Assembly (NCBI RefSeq): GCF_023015865.1
Contig: NZ_JALKBC010000024.1
Coordinates: 1-54,524 of the forward strand
Reading direction: 5' to 3'
From: Arenibacter sp. F26102
GTDB lineage: Bacteria > Bacteroidota > Bacteroidia > Flavobacteriales > Flavobacteriaceae
DNA length: 54,524 bases
The notes beneath the pieces were generated by a model, which ran no database searches, was not told the DNA's origin, and worked only from the letters and a program-made list of their open reading frames with translations. The translations under genes were made by a program, and so were the position numbers. Each line of letters opens with the position of its first letter. The stretch's first letter is position 1. This document shows, one piece after another, positions 33,971 to 43,690 of the stretch.

Positions 33971-35374
33971 TTACTCTTTAGTACTCTTTAATTTATACAA
34001 AACCAGCTGGCTTGGTTTGGGCCAAGGTTTTTCACGTGGCAAATCCCGGTTACTGTTGAGTGTTTCCCATTTGAGAACGTATCTAATGCTTTTGTCACTG
34101 ACAGCTCCAATGTCTTCACTGGTCTTGACCAATAAACCAGGAAAATCTCCTTTAATTTCCAGACTTGAGTCAAATGGTTCAGGTTTCAATACCTTCCCAA
34201 TATTTTCAAATTTATTGTTAAGCAAAATAGTCCCATTTCCGTATTTGATATGCCAATAATCAACTTCGTAATAACCATCCTTTCTTATATTGAAATCTTT
34301 GAAGCGAAATTCAACATTGATACTTCCGCGACCTAAAAACTCCCAGCGATAATCCCAATTGGTCACTTGACTATGAATCCATTTTTTATCATTTATGTGA
34401 GCAGCGTATATCTGAAGGTTTCCAACAGAATCATATTTATGATAGACAAATACCGGGTTGTTATTTTCATCCAAACAGAGTTTAGCTGCCAAATTAATGA
34501 TTCCTCCTTTTACAGGAATTGGATCAACAATCAATGACTTATTATCCAAAGTGGCAGGTAAAGCAATTTTTCCACCAAAAGCATCAAACCAGTTTTTCAA
34601 ATCCGGGCTCCTCATGTACGATAGATCATGATTGGTCTCACAATCAGGAGTATCTCGCCAAACCCAATAAACATGATACCAACCATCCTTCAAAACAGTT
34701 GGTTGTGTTTGGTATGCATTCATCAATCCTTGTCCGTCCGTTAAGGGAACATCCAGCATTCTAGACCAGGTTTTATTTTCGCTTGAATAGATATTATAAA
34801 TCTCGTTGCCATTTCCACTACTGCCATCGCGATAATGAAAAATCAACTCCCCATCTTTTGTTAGCATAAAATGAGGATAGGTACTTTTTTTCTCATTGGT
34901 CCCAATCATTTCCATTTCCTGTACGAGTGAGGATATATCGTTGGCGTGTTTGCTCTTGAAATAAGTAATGGGATTCGTATGCATGTTCCCGGAAAGATGA
35001 ATGAATCCATCTTTATCGATTCCAAGAGTAACAGAATTGTGACTGTCCCATCCCAAAACAGTACTTGTGCCGCCAGAAGTTTCGCGACTTGTTGGAGGCA
35101 TTATATGCAAATCAAAGTTCTCATCCTCAAGATTTCTTTGTCCAACCACCAAGTTGCGGTTGGCATTGTAGTAAGCTATATACTGTCTGTCTCCATGCGT
35201 ATATAGGCAAAACCCAACGGGATGACCTGCCCATACACTGTCAATTTTTATAACTTGTTCGATGGTTTCGGTTTTGCCTGTTTCATCGATTTCAAGTGGT
35301 TGATTGGATTTTTTTGTGCTGCACGCGAATAGTAATAAGAAACCAACAATAACAATGACAAGTTTTGTTTTCAT
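33971..35374 (-). CDS. BNR_4 family lipoprotein, ulvan-lyase-superfamily propeller
   Basis: 467 residues with lipoprotein signal MKTKLVIVIVGFLLLFACST. The seven-bladed-propeller BNR_4 pattern is clear: VGFCLYTHGDRQYIAYYNAN (residues 53-72), GWDSHNSVTLGIDKDGFIHL (108-127) leading to SGNMHTNPITYF (His112/Asn113 and Asn130/His132), STYPHFMLTKDGELIFHYRD (Tyr166, Tyr181-Arg182) and GSSGNGNEIYNIY. PL24, PL25 and PL40 ulvan lyases share this fold and these His/Tyr/Arg positions as their catalytic centre, so an uronate-polymer lyase is plausible. Substrate not proven. Outer-membrane anchored. Confidence 0.7.
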   Translation of the reverse strand: MKTKLVIVIVGFLLLFACSTKKSNQPLEIDETGKTETIEQVIKIDSVWAGHPVGFCLYTHGDRQYIAYYNANRNLVVGQRNLEDENFDLHIMPPTSRETSGGTSTVLGWDSHNSVTLGIDKDGFIHLSGNMHTNPITYFKSKHANDISSLVQEMEMIGTNEKKSTYPHFMLTKDGELIFHYRDGSSGNGNEIYNIYSSENKTWSRMLDVPLTDGQGLMNAYQTQPTVLKDGWYHVYWVWRDTPDCETNHDLSYMRSPDLKNWFDAFGGKIALPATLDNKSLIVDPIPVKGGIINLAAKLCLDENNNPVFVYHKYDSVGNLQIYAAHINDKKWIHSQVTNWDYRWEFLGRGSINVEFRFKDFNIRKDGYYEVDYWHIKYGNGTILLNNKFENIGKVLKPEPFDSSLEIKGDFPGLLVKTSEDIGAVSDKSIRYVLKWETLNSNRDLPREKPWPKPSQLVLYKLKSTKE

Positions 35375-35586
35375 ATTATATTTGTTTTATAAATTTCCGG
35401 CTTGTTGTGTATTAATCTTACACTAATATATTGAATATGAATTTGATACCAGGCCCCAGCACGGAAGGTGGTATGAATTCGTTCGGGATTCCGGGCTACT
35501 TAGCTGTTGAGAAACACTGACCTTGGATTTTAACGCCTATTGGATATGTTTTATACAGGCTGTTGGCAACTGCCAATTAATTACAA

Positions 35587-36558
35587 TTATATCTTATCTA
35601 TGAATTCCATCAATTTTATTTTGGCATCTTGTTTTGCCTTAAAGTCGCCATTATCATTTCCGCCAAATTCATATTCATAATCTTTTCCGTTAATATTGAT
35701 TATTGCAGATCTATAACTGGAATTATCATCTGGATTACCTGAAATTAAGTGTCCAGCGTTGTCATATTTTATATTCTGAAAGGAATGTTCAAAATTATTA
35801 TCTTCCAATCTCTTTTCTATCATATCCGCCATTATTGATGATGGCCAAACCTTATCATCCTTTCCTGAAAAAAGCAGAATGGGTCCATTGATCTTTTCTA
35901 CTTTTATAGCAGCTTGTTCAATGAATTCCAATTTTGCTAAACCATTTGTCCAATAGTCCACCATTATAATTTTACTCGTTTCGTTTCCCATGATTTTATT
36001 CATTGGCACGTATGGAATATCAACTCCTTTATATTTCCAGCTCGCTTTCAGTTCATTGGAATTGTAGGGTAAAACTGTATTTGACCAAGAAACGGAGCTC
36101 GGTGCATAGGCCACAACTCCGCTAATATATTCGGGGAATGTGGAAGCAATTACCAACGCCAATTCCGCATTTCTTGACGCCCCCATAACAACTATTTTAT
36201 TTGGGTCCACTTCAGGCCGTTCTCTAAGCCAATTAATGGCATTTTCAAAGTATTCCAATTCAATTTCTTCAGCTAATCTTGGTAAACCTGCTTTTCCTGT
36301 GTAAGGTATAGACAAACCCACCATTTCCTTTTTCGCAAATTGTTGTGCCCAGTAATCTCCCCATTGTCCTCCGCCAATTAGAATTACTGCTGCTTTACTC
36401 TTTGTATTTTCTTTCACAAAGAAGTTGGCTTGAAATCCATATTTATTTATAGTGTTGGGTTTTATTCCGTTGAAAAGCATATTATCGGCAATGAAGTACC
36501 CAACAAAAAGGAATGCTGCTATTCCAATCAAACTAAAGTATTTTCTATTTTCCCTCAT
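35587..36558 (-). CDS. BAAT-like alpha/beta hydrolase, membrane-anchored
   Basis: 323 residues with an N-terminal membrane segment (YFSLIGIAAFLFVGYFIADN). The domain shows AVILIGGGQWGDYW, MVGLSIPYTGKAGLPRLAEE, NAINWLRERPEVDPNKIVVM and the nucleophile elbow GASRNAELA with Ser128. The fifth position is Asn instead of the common Gly, as tolerated in acyl-CoA thioester hydrolase/BAAT C-terminal proteins. GPILLFSGKDDKVWPS supplies the acid and DNAGHLISG the His. Probably an acyl transferase or esterase; substrate unknown. Confidence 0.8.
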   Translation of the reverse strand: MRENRKYFSLIGIAAFLFVGYFIADNMLFNGIKPNTINKYGFQANFFVKENTKSKAAVILIGGGQWGDYWAQQFAKKEMVGLSIPYTGKAGLPRLAEEIELEYFENAINWLRERPEVDPNKIVVMGASRNAELALVIASTFPEYISGVVAYAPSSVSWSNTVLPYNSNELKASWKYKGVDIPYVPMNKIMGNETSKIIMVDYWTNGLAKLEFIEQAAIKVEKINGPILLFSGKDDKVWPSSIMADMIEKRLEDNNFEHSFQNIKYDNAGHLISGNPDDNSSYRSAIININGKDYEYEFGGNDNGDFKAKQDAKIKLMEFIDKI

Positions 36559-36705
36559 TTTCTTTAGGTTGCTGCCAAGGTCTCGGCTAGTATATTTGAT
36601 TGATGATTTAAATATAGCACTTTAGATTAATTTATAATCTTAAGAAAAGGGAGCCAATAAAGGCGACTGTCCTAAGCCGCGGGAATATGAACTGGGATGT
36701 GAAAA

Positions 36706-38151
36706 TCAATTGTGGATTGCCGTACTGAAATCGCACTTAGTTATTTGCGGATTTACTTCTTTTTTATTTTCAATATGCAATGGCAAGGTAATATTGAAAT
36801 TACTTCCTTCTCCTTCTTCACTTTCTACCCAAAGATGCCCATTAAGTTTTTCCACAAACTCTTTGCAAAGTACCAAACCCAAACCAGAACCTCTTTCGTT
36901 CGCAGTGCCCGGCAAGGTAACATTAGTGGATAAGTCGAAAATTTTGCGAATTGTTTCCTTGTTCATACCAATTCCATTGTCGGAAATAGAAATTTCAACT
37001 TGGTGTTGATCGGTAGTAGCCACAACTTCTATATGTCCTCCAAGGTTTGTGAATTTAATTGCATTCGAAATTAAATTTCGTAAAATAGTTTCCAGTATAT
37101 TTTTATCGGTAAATAATTCAATGTCATTTGTTGGGGAATAATGCAAAGAAATGTTTTTAGCTTTTGCATGTGACGTTTTAAGTCCTATTATCTCGAATAT
37201 AACTTCTGACAGATTAATTGTTTGCGGGGTAAAACCAAGTTCTCCAGTTTGTGATTTAGCCCAATTTAATAAGTTGTCCAGTAGATTGAGTGTATTTTTG
37301 GCGGTTGAATTTATTAAATCGGTATATTTTTCAGATTCTGGATTATCGTTTTCCTTTACATTTCCCAAGAGTAGGTCAGAAAGACCCAATATGTTGATAA
37401 ATGGACTTCTTAAATCGTGCGCAATAATTGAAAACAACTTGTTTTGGGTTAGGTTTAACTGTTCAAGTTTAAGTTTATCATGTTGAATTCTTATATTTTT
37501 TTTAAGGATGGTTTTTTCATCCATTTCTTTTAAAAGCATTATGAATCCTATACTCATAGCACTAATTACAAGGACAGAGATTATTAGAAACCAATTATTG
37601 AAAGTCGAATTCTTGAGGAAGACAAATGACTCACCCAATTGGTATATATTAAAAGCACGAAAAAGCTGGAATAAGGAATATATTATAAGAACACCACTTA
37701 AAAGGATTGAAAATTTGTATTTATTTTTATTGATAAATAGATAAAAGGCACCTATCCCAAAGAAAAATGAACAGGAAATTATGCGTACAACACTAAGGAT
37801 TGTGTAGTTTTCTTCAAAGATTAAAATTGTCGAATAAAATAGAAGACCAAGAACTAAGAAAATCGACAAAAGATTTTTTCGGATTTTGCCATCAAAAGAA
37901 ACTAGGCCATAGGATGTTAACGCAAAAGAAGAAATCAATAGGAAATTATTAATTCGCAAAGCATGCAAAGGAGCTAAAATATCCCTATTGGCATATACCA
38001 CAATGGTAACCGTTTGAAATGCAATACCCAGTGCTACTAGCAATAAACACCATTGTTTGTGATGATAAAAATATTGATAGATGAACAATGCAATAATAAA
38101 TAAGTTATTCACGGCTAAAAAAAACAATATCGAGGGGTAGTCTAAGGTCAT
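36706..38151 (-). CDS. Membrane-bound sensor histidine kinase, orphan
   Basis: 481 residues. Residues 1-207 hold about seven hydrophobic segments with no large outside loop (FFLAVNNLFIIALFIYQYFY, LLLVALGIAFQTVTIVV and others). His245 lies in the H-box FSIIAHDLRSPFINILGLSD. The ATPase domain has the N-box LRNLISNAIKFTNLGG, G1 ISDNGIGMNKE and G2 GSGLGLVLCKEF. The short coiled region before the H-box (KNIRIQHDKLKLEQL) is signal-transmitting. No response regulator is adjacent. Confidence 0.93.
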   Translation of the reverse strand: MTLDYPSILFFLAVNNLFIIALFIYQYFYHHKQWCLLLVALGIAFQTVTIVVYANRDILAPLHALRINNFLLISSFALTSYGLVSFDGKIRKNLLSIFLVLGLLFYSTILIFEENYTILSVVRIISCSFFFGIGAFYLFINKNKYKFSILLSGVLIIYSLFQLFRAFNIYQLGESFVFLKNSTFNNWFLIISVLVISAMSIGFIMLLKEMDEKTILKKNIRIQHDKLKLEQLNLTQNKLFSIIAHDLRSPFINILGLSDLLLGNVKENDNPESEKYTDLINSTAKNTLNLLDNLLNWAKSQTGELGFTPQTINLSEVIFEIIGLKTSHAKAKNISLHYSPTNDIELFTDKNILETILRNLISNAIKFTNLGGHIEVVATTDQHQVEISISDNGIGMNKETIRKIFDLSTNVTLPGTANERGSGLGLVLCKEFVEKLNGHLWVESEEGEGSNFNITLPLHIENKKEVNPQITKCDFSTAIHN

Positions 38152-38511
38152 TTTTCTTTATTCATTATATTTTATAAAGATTAAAAAAATTGTTTAATAA
38201 ACTGCTTTTTAAGTGTTTGTTTGAACACTTAATTGGGTTCATGTAAAACGAAGTACTTATTAGGTTGAGTATAAGAATAGTAGCCGATTATAAGCTTCGA
38301 TCTTATCCAGTTAGAATAAAGTTGAGGGCTTTCAACATTAGAATTTATCACTATCTCAGTTATTTATGTTATACTTTGTTAACAGTTGTCTTCTTTTTAT
38401 TCCTCAATTCTTTTAATATTTTTGGATCAAATCCTTTTTTCCTCTAAGTTCATTTTTTCCAAGAGATTTAATTTTTATATCAGCTCCTGGAAACATCATA
38501 AATAGGTAATG
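38152..38511. other. Intergenic region with a small hairpin
   Basis: 360 bases without a gene. A 7-bp stem AAGTGTT / AACACTT (38211-38217, 38224-38230) with a 6-base loop lies 59 bases upstream of the kinase ATG. GAGTATAAGAATAGTAGC near 38268-38285 recurs as AAGTATAAGAATAATAGC near 50980. The region should hold the kinase promoter. Confidence 0.45.
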
Positions 38512-39240
38512 CTATAACTTGATTACCTGTCCAATTGTGGGAATGATACACTTGATATTTTCCCCTTTAACTTTCAGTTTATTTTCGAATTCTCTAAAAC
38601 TCTCACCAAGATTATGGATGGGGACAACAATTTTCGGATTAATCGTTATTGTTGTCTTTACTGCTTCGTCAATATTCATTGTAAATTTACCGCCAATAGG
38701 AATAAATGCTACGTCAATGTCTTTCAATAATTCCATTTCGACTAAAAAGTCCGTGTCGCCCAAATGATAAAAGGATATTCCTTTAATTGTAAAAATATAG
38801 CCAACACCTTTTCCCTTTTTATGTTGTTTCTTTGTTGATGTCCCATGTTCAGTATTATAAGCGTTTACCACGGTCAACCGAATTTTTTTTTCAATTTCAA
38901 TAGTGTCATTTGGCTTTACAATAATAAAATTGTCGCCTAACTCTTTTACACAACTTTTTGGAGCGAAAATTTTTGTATCCTGTTTTATCAGTCGGTCTAC
39001 CGTTACTCTTTTGCAGTGGTCTTTGTGGTGATGAGTTATAAATATAAAATCCGCTCTCTCAAGTCCGTTAGGCATTCCGTCAATTGGGTCAGGCCATTTT
39101 GAGTATTCTGTTTTATCGGGATATTTTGAAAAATACGTCTTTAAATAGGCTGGGTCAAAATATATTATTCTATTATCAATCCTTAACCTAATCCAAGAAT
39201 TGGGAAACCACGTTATGTCCGTTGTAGAATTCAATTTCAT
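38512..39240 (-). CDS. MBL-fold metal-dependent hydrolase (UlaG-like)
   Basis: 242 residues of the metallo-beta-lactamase fold: zinc motif FITHHHKDHCKRVT (HxHxDH), YHLGDTDFLVEME with the bridging Asp, and a C-terminal VPIHNLGE His. The order and short length match UlaG/YtnP-like stand-alone hydrolases. Substrate unknown. No signal peptide; cytoplasmic. Confidence 0.88.
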   Translation of the reverse strand: MKLNSTTDITWFPNSWIRLRIDNRIIYFDPAYLKTYFSKYPDKTEYSKWPDPIDGMPNGLERADFIFITHHHKDHCKRVTVDRLIKQDTKIFAPKSCVKELGDNFIIVKPNDTIEIEKKIRLTVVNAYNTEHGTSTKKQHKKGKGVGYIFTIKGISFYHLGDTDFLVEMELLKDIDVAFIPIGGKFTMNIDEAVKTTITINPKIVVPIHNLGESFREFENKLKVKGENIKCIIPTIGQVIKL

Positions 39241-39299
39241 TTTGCTTTCTATTCAATTCCAAGTTTGATGGCTTTATCACATTGCAGGTATTGCTTAAA

Positions 39300-39520
39300 A
39301 TATGATTTGTGTAGAGGTAAGAAAACCTTTTCGTTACCGCCAGCCATGCTTTTTACCTGCCCTAACGCCCATCAGAATAACAAAGTTGGTCAGGTGTCTC
39401 CCGCTAGAATGATTTGTCGATCTGGTTTCTGTACGCGCGCCCTTACCGATTCGGGCGGGGACGGATTTTTTAAGTATTTTTATTTATTCAATTTGGCGGA
39501 CACATTAAATATAGGCAAAC
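39300..39520. repeat. Dispersed repeat R3, copy b
   Basis: Core 39375-39427 (GAATAACAAAGTTGGTCAGG, then CTAGAATGATTTGTCGATCT GGTTT read in two parts) aligns with 30427-30480. It is followed by a GC-rich palindrome around TTCGGGCGGGG and by ATTAAATATAGGCAAA at 39504-39519, 54 bases before the 3' end of the next minus-strand gene. Confidence 0.75.
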
Positions 39521-39572
39521 CATTAAATCCGGCCCGATGCCTACATTACTCATAAGTTCCGCTGGCAAACGA

Positions 39573-40154
39573 TTATTTTTGATTTTCTTTATCCTTTATG
39601 ACAATTTCCCTAATTGGAACTCCATTGATCAGCACATCTTTTAATACTGCTTCCCCATCCTTTATTTGTACCAGCGCATAGGCAATCTGATTTGTGTCAA
39701 GTTGCGATTCGCGGTAAGTCAATTCAGCATCGTACGCCTTTGATTCTTCCATATAATATCTATCAAATGGATAGTCAATAGTCAACTTGTTAGAACCATT
39801 ATCCGTTACATAACTCACTTTGGTTTTTAAAAAGTCTTGATTATTTGTTCTCTTTTCTTTTGAGACAGATCTAATTTTTGCATAACCCTCATTGTCTGAT
39901 GTAAGAGAAACATAAATTGATTCACCCCTTAACCACTCCGCTTCATTTTTAATCTCAATAGTATCCTCTTTATAACGAAGCGTAATATATTTTCCTCTGA
40001 AAGGGTCGCTTGGATCAATTGGTTCGGTTTTAAATTTATATTCTTTACCTCTATGCAATATATCTTCTCTATCAATAATCATTTTGGCAGGGGTATACAA
40101 TTGCACTAAGGCAACGAGTATAAATACAAATAATAATATTTTCTTATTGGTCAT
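39573..40154 (-). CDS. GDYXXLXY-type periplasmic membrane-anchored protein
   Basis: 193 residues with one N-terminal membrane segment (ILLFVFILVALVQLYTPAKM). The conserved core EYKFKTEPIDPSDPFRGKYI TLRY carries the family motif as GKYITLRY rather than GDYxxLxY. A C-terminal strand region ends IKDGEAVLKDVLINGVPIRE. The family is always found beside DUF2157 membrane proteins, as here, where the two frames overlap by 11 bases. Function unknown; an envelope role is assumed. Confidence 0.85.
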   Translation of the reverse strand: MTNKKILLFVFILVALVQLYTPAKMIIDREDILHRGKEYKFKTEPIDPSDPFRGKYITLRYKEDTIEIKNEAEWLRGESIYVSLTSDNEGYAKIRSVSKEKRTNNQDFLKTKVSYVTDNGSNKLTIDYPFDRYYMEESKAYDAELTYRESQLDTNQIAYALVQIKDGEAVLKDVLINGVPIREIVIKDKENQK

Positions 40155-41424
40155 TAGATTTTCTCTTTTTCAGCATCCAGTAATTTGTTGCAAAGAAGCC
40201 AATGCCAACCGAAACAAATAGCCCCCCTCTTATTACGAAACTTAGATTTGTGTCAAAGAATCTGCAAACAACTAAAGCGGTAATAATTATCAACCCATAG
40301 TTCAAAATCCCTAAATTGCCAAGCTTGGCTCCGTCCCTGATTGTTAAAATTCCAATGGCTAAAACAAGAATATTGGTAAGCACTACAGATAGTGGTGATG
40401 ATAGCCCAATAATAAAGGTTATGATGAACAGAATAAAAACAGACGTTATAGGTTTAATAAATTTCAGCGATCTGTTTTTCAGTTGCAGGATAAGTAGGCC
40501 ACTAGCGAATAGGGATATTATAGTAGAAGCAAAGAATTCAGGGGTTGTGATTATATCAAGGAATACGAAATCCTTTCTTCTCAAGTCCACCCAGAACCAA
40601 TCAAAACTCAGTATCAGGAGCAATACAATTGTTCCAAGATCCCCTAAAACTTTATAACCATTATTTCGTGGTCTTTGCCTTGAAAAAAAATCCAAGTCCC
40701 CTATTAAATATAATAACCCAAAAAGGCTGAAATAGGCAATATATATAAGTTCATCGGTTTGCTTTGCAACAGTACCCAGTGTAATTATCAGAGAAAGTGG
40801 AATTAGCCAATTGTGGAAAATCATAAAATTACTTTGGAGTTTTTTCGTGTACAACAGGTAATAATGAGGGATAATAGTAAGCAGAAGTACCCAGTAAAAG
40901 TATGATTCGGAATTAGGGAATGTCCAGTAGCTTGTTTCACAAGCATAGTAGGTTATTCCAATTAGATAGAGCAACGAGCCTATGGAAGATTTCATCACAT
41001 ATATCAATGGGAGGCATAGCAACATCCAGGTCAGAAGGAATGAGCTTAAATTTCCTGGTATATGGTATATCTGACTAACAAGAGATATACTTGCTCCCAC
41101 TGCGAAAAACAAAAAAGCGGTTCCGCTTTCTCTCCATGCGATACTATCTTGTTTTTTTATTAATACCAATCCACAGAGTGTTTGTCCAATGAGCAATGGA
41201 AGAAAAGCTAAGAGCGTTTTGGTCTGACGTGAAAGTTCGTCCCAGTTGTGGGCGATCATTAGGATAATTCCCAGTCCAACCAATATTGCTCCTAATATTC
41301 CAAAAACAATAAAAAGTCGGTTTGTTGACTGCCCTCTTTTTTCCCGATAAAAATCTCGTATTTTGTCTGCCGTTTCTTGTGAAATCACCTCAGCTTTAAC
41401 AAGTTCGGGAATATCTTTTATCAT
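40144..41424 (-). CDS. DUF2157 membrane protein
   Basis: 426 residues: a short cytoplasmic helix region (LVKAEVISQETADKIRDFYR) then about ten to twelve membrane segments, the first with LFIVFGILGAILVGLGIILM and IAHNWDELSRQTKTLLAFLP, the DUF2157 signature (AHNWDELSR). It is the upstream gene of the pair with the GDYXXLXY protein (overlap 11 bases), so translation is coupled. Function unknown. Confidence 0.9.
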   Translation of the reverse strand: MIKDIPELVKAEVISQETADKIRDFYREKRGQSTNRLFIVFGILGAILVGLGIILMIAHNWDELSRQTKTLLAFLPLLIGQTLCGLVLIKKQDSIAWRESGTAFLFFAVGASISLVSQIYHIPGNLSSFLLTWMLLCLPLIYVMKSSIGSLLYLIGITYYACETSYWTFPNSESYFYWVLLLTIIPHYYLLYTKKLQSNFMIFHNWLIPLSLIITLGTVAKQTDELIYIAYFSLFGLLYLIGDLDFFSRQRPRNNGYKVLGDLGTIVLLLILSFDWFWVDLRRKDFVFLDIITTPEFFASTIISLFASGLLILQLKNRSLKFIKPITSVFILFIITFIIGLSSPLSVVLTNILVLAIGILTIRDGAKLGNLGILNYGLIIITALVVCRFFDTNLSFVIRGGLFVSVGIGFFATNYWMLKKRKSNDQ

Positions 41425-41594
41425 GTTAATTGTGGTGTTATATGTTTGATAACGCCTAAGTTAATAATCTGTTGTTGAGATTTATAGGCAATCAAATCGA
41501 ACTTGGATACATGTCAGATTAAAAGTACAAAAACTTTTGAATTTTAGTAAAAAAGCAAAACAACGATTTTTAGCCTTTGATATACAACGTTTTT

Positions 41595-41954
41595 TTATTT
41601 CTTTTTTATAGGAATACAATACGAGGAAATTTTTTCAATCTCATTTTTATCATTAAAATCATAAACATCACAGGCGGAGATAAAATTTAATGATTTTCCG
41701 TCCCGTTTAAATTCCGCTGTTCCAATCACGATTACTTTGTTTTCCGAAACAATTACTTCGTCAGTTTTAAAATCCGTTTGTACAGATTTAAAATATTCCG
41801 CCGTTTGTTGACAATTTTCCGAAACTGCTTTTTTCCCTGTATAGGTGTTTTCTCCGACAACATTCCAAACGATGCCATCACTTAAATGACTTATTACTTT
41901 TTCAAACTTTCCATTTGAGAAAAGTTCCGCTATTTCTTTTTTTAAATGTTCCAT
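41595..41954 (-). CDS. NTF2/SnoaL-like small protein
   Basis: 119 residues forming one SnoaL-like cone: IAELFSNGKFEKVISHLSDG, IVWNVVGENTYTGKKAVSEN, the VWNVVG strand typical of the group, KVIVIGTAEFKRDGKSLNF and CDVYDFNDKNEIEKISSYCI. Cytoplasmic, stand-alone, function unknown. A candidate gene-cassette-type accessory gene. Confidence 0.85.
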   Translation of the reverse strand: MEHLKKEIAELFSNGKFEKVISHLSDGIVWNVVGENTYTGKKAVSENCQQTAEYFKSVQTDFKTDEVIVSENKVIVIGTAEFKRDGKSLNFISACDVYDFNDKNEIEKISSYCIPIKKK

Positions 41955-42128
41955 TTTTTCAATCTACTGTTTTTGCCATACGTTCGTTAAGACAGTTAGT
42001 TTAGTATAAGAACAATGCCATGGCCAGATTAAATGCCCAAGGACAGGAAGGCGTTGTTAGTGGGCACGGAATTGGGAACTGAGACTGCTTTAAGCATTGT
42101 TTTTATAAATTGTAGAGCGTAGGTTTAT

Positions 42129-42410
42129 CTACTCGAACATTTGGAAAGTTTCCTTGCTGCTTGTTTTAGCAATACCATAATTTCCCTCATCTCGGAAATT
42201 CACCACACCTGATTTAATTGTTTCCTTATCTTTTCTAAGTTCCTGCGCCAGCTTTTCAATTTCTCGAGAAATTTGTTCTTTTCTAGCAGGACTATAATCA
42301 TCAAATTTATGGTCAATAAGTGATACAATCAATTCATCATTGTTTTTGATTTTTATGTCAACTTTCTCGGGTTCATATTTTTCGGATATGGATTTTTTTA
42401 GTTGATTCAA
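42129..42410 (-). CDS. Hypothetical small soluble protein
   Basis: 93 residues starting MNQLKKSISEKYEPEKVDIK. Charged; a middle segment KFDDYSPARKEQISREIEKL AQELRK is predicted helix, and the end NYGIAKTSSKETFQMF is strand-like. No signal and no family recognised. About 95 bases after the stop of the YHYH gene, which lies further 3' on the map, so a separate unit is likely. Confidence 0.55.
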   Translation of the reverse strand: MNQLKKSISEKYEPEKVDIKIKNNDELIVSLIDHKFDDYSPARKEQISREIEKLAQELRKDKETIKSGVVNFRDEGNYGIAKTSSKETFQMFE

Positions 42411-42505
42411 ATTTGGATATTATTACTTACAGAGGTTGGTAAATGAAGTGGACGAAGCAATAATTAGTCTAATTTCCTAGGAGCCATGGTTGTATATAGT
42501 GTTTT

Positions 42506-43690
42506 TTATTCTTTTATTTCGGTATAACCTGGTAGTCCGTGTAAACACTTTATGACTTGATTTTCACCTGGTTGACCTGCGTGGTAATGATATCCTCTAG
42601 TGTCATCAAAATGTCCACCGCATTCGTCTAAATCGTTGGGTTTATTACCTTTCTTATCCAATAAAGCGAAAATCCCAAATCCGTCAATGGCATATCCTAT
42701 CATTGGGGAGTGCGAATTGGTTTGAACAATTTCTTTTGTTGACCCTGTAGCCGCGTGGTAATGATAACCTCCGTGCGGGTTTACGTGTCCTCCGTGGTCG
42801 TCTAAAGGTGCTATTGTATGAGCGGCTAAAATAGCATGTACTGGGGCAGGTGGGTCGAAATTAACTCCATTGAAAGCAATTCCTATTCCGCCTCTTCCAA
42901 AATTTTGAGTCGAATTGAGATACGTCGGGGTTACGGGAATTACAAAAGTTGTTACCTGGTCTTTAAAGTATTCGGGCAAACATTCAACGCAATAATTATT
43001 ATATTGTTCTTCTACTTCTGGTTTTGCAGCAGCCAAACAGCCCTCTTCTGTATCCGTGACTTTTATCGTTCCATCTTCTCTATATAGTTTCCACTTGTCA
43101 TCACTATAGAACTCATCCAAATTAGCAATGAAATGTCCAGATACATCATAAACTTCTCCATCTCTAAACCATATTCCTGCTTTCTCCATTCCATCCTCAA
43201 TGTGTCTAGGACACCAAGGCCCCATTTGATGTTCGGTTGCTTGCGAATTTGTTTTAATGACATAGCAAAGTGTTTCAACTCCATTTAATTCAATCGTTTG
43301 CTTTTGAATTCCGCCAATGATGTTTTCTGAAATAAAATAATCTGTGTTTACTGGAACAACTTTAGCCTCGGTATTAATCTGATTTGACAAATCCTTATTT
43401 TCGTTAGACTGCCTTGGTGGTCTGTTTTGTTGATTTTTTTCTACTTTAATAAGTTCTTCCAATGTCAAAAACCCGTCATTATTAATGTCAATATTCGCAA
43501 AATCATTAGCGATTGGTCCTTGGACTTCAGTTTTGGATAATTTTCCGTCCTTGTTACTGTCCATTTCCGAAATCAATTGTGCTGATGACGGTCTTTGTTC
43601 TTGTGGTCCTTGCTCTTTCTTTTTTTCTTGATTGGATTTGCAAGAAATTAAGAATGTAACTGTTAAAATTAGAAGTATGATATATTTCAT
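42506..43690 (-). CDS. EF-hand plus YHYH-domain lipoprotein
   Basis: 394 residues with lipoprotein signal MKYIILLILTVTFLISCKSN. Two EF-hand loops, EMDSNKDGKLSKTEVQG and NIDINNDGFLTLEELIKVEK, lie within residues about 40-90, the canonical DxNxDGxL pattern. The rest is the YHYH domain: LAAHTIAPLDDHGGHVNPHG, GYHYHAATG and RGYHYHAGQPGENQV. Cell-surface calcium-binding; function unknown. Paired His in YHYH suggest a metal site. Confidence 0.85.
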   Translation of the reverse strand: MKYIILLILTVTFLISCKSNQEKKKEQGPQEQRPSSAQLISEMDSNKDGKLSKTEVQGPIANDFANIDINNDGFLTLEELIKVEKNQQNRPPRQSNENKDLSNQINTEAKVVPVNTDYFISENIIGGIQKQTIELNGVETLCYVIKTNSQATEHQMGPWCPRHIEDGMEKAGIWFRDGEVYDVSGHFIANLDEFYSDDKWKLYREDGTIKVTDTEEGCLAAAKPEVEEQYNNYCVECLPEYFKDQVTTFVIPVTPTYLNSTQNFGRGGIGIAFNGVNFDPPAPVHAILAAHTIAPLDDHGGHVNPHGGYHYHAATGSTKEIVQTNSHSPMIGYAIDGFGIFALLDKKGNKPNDLDECGGHFDDTRGYHYHAGQPGENQVIKCLHGLPGYTEIKE

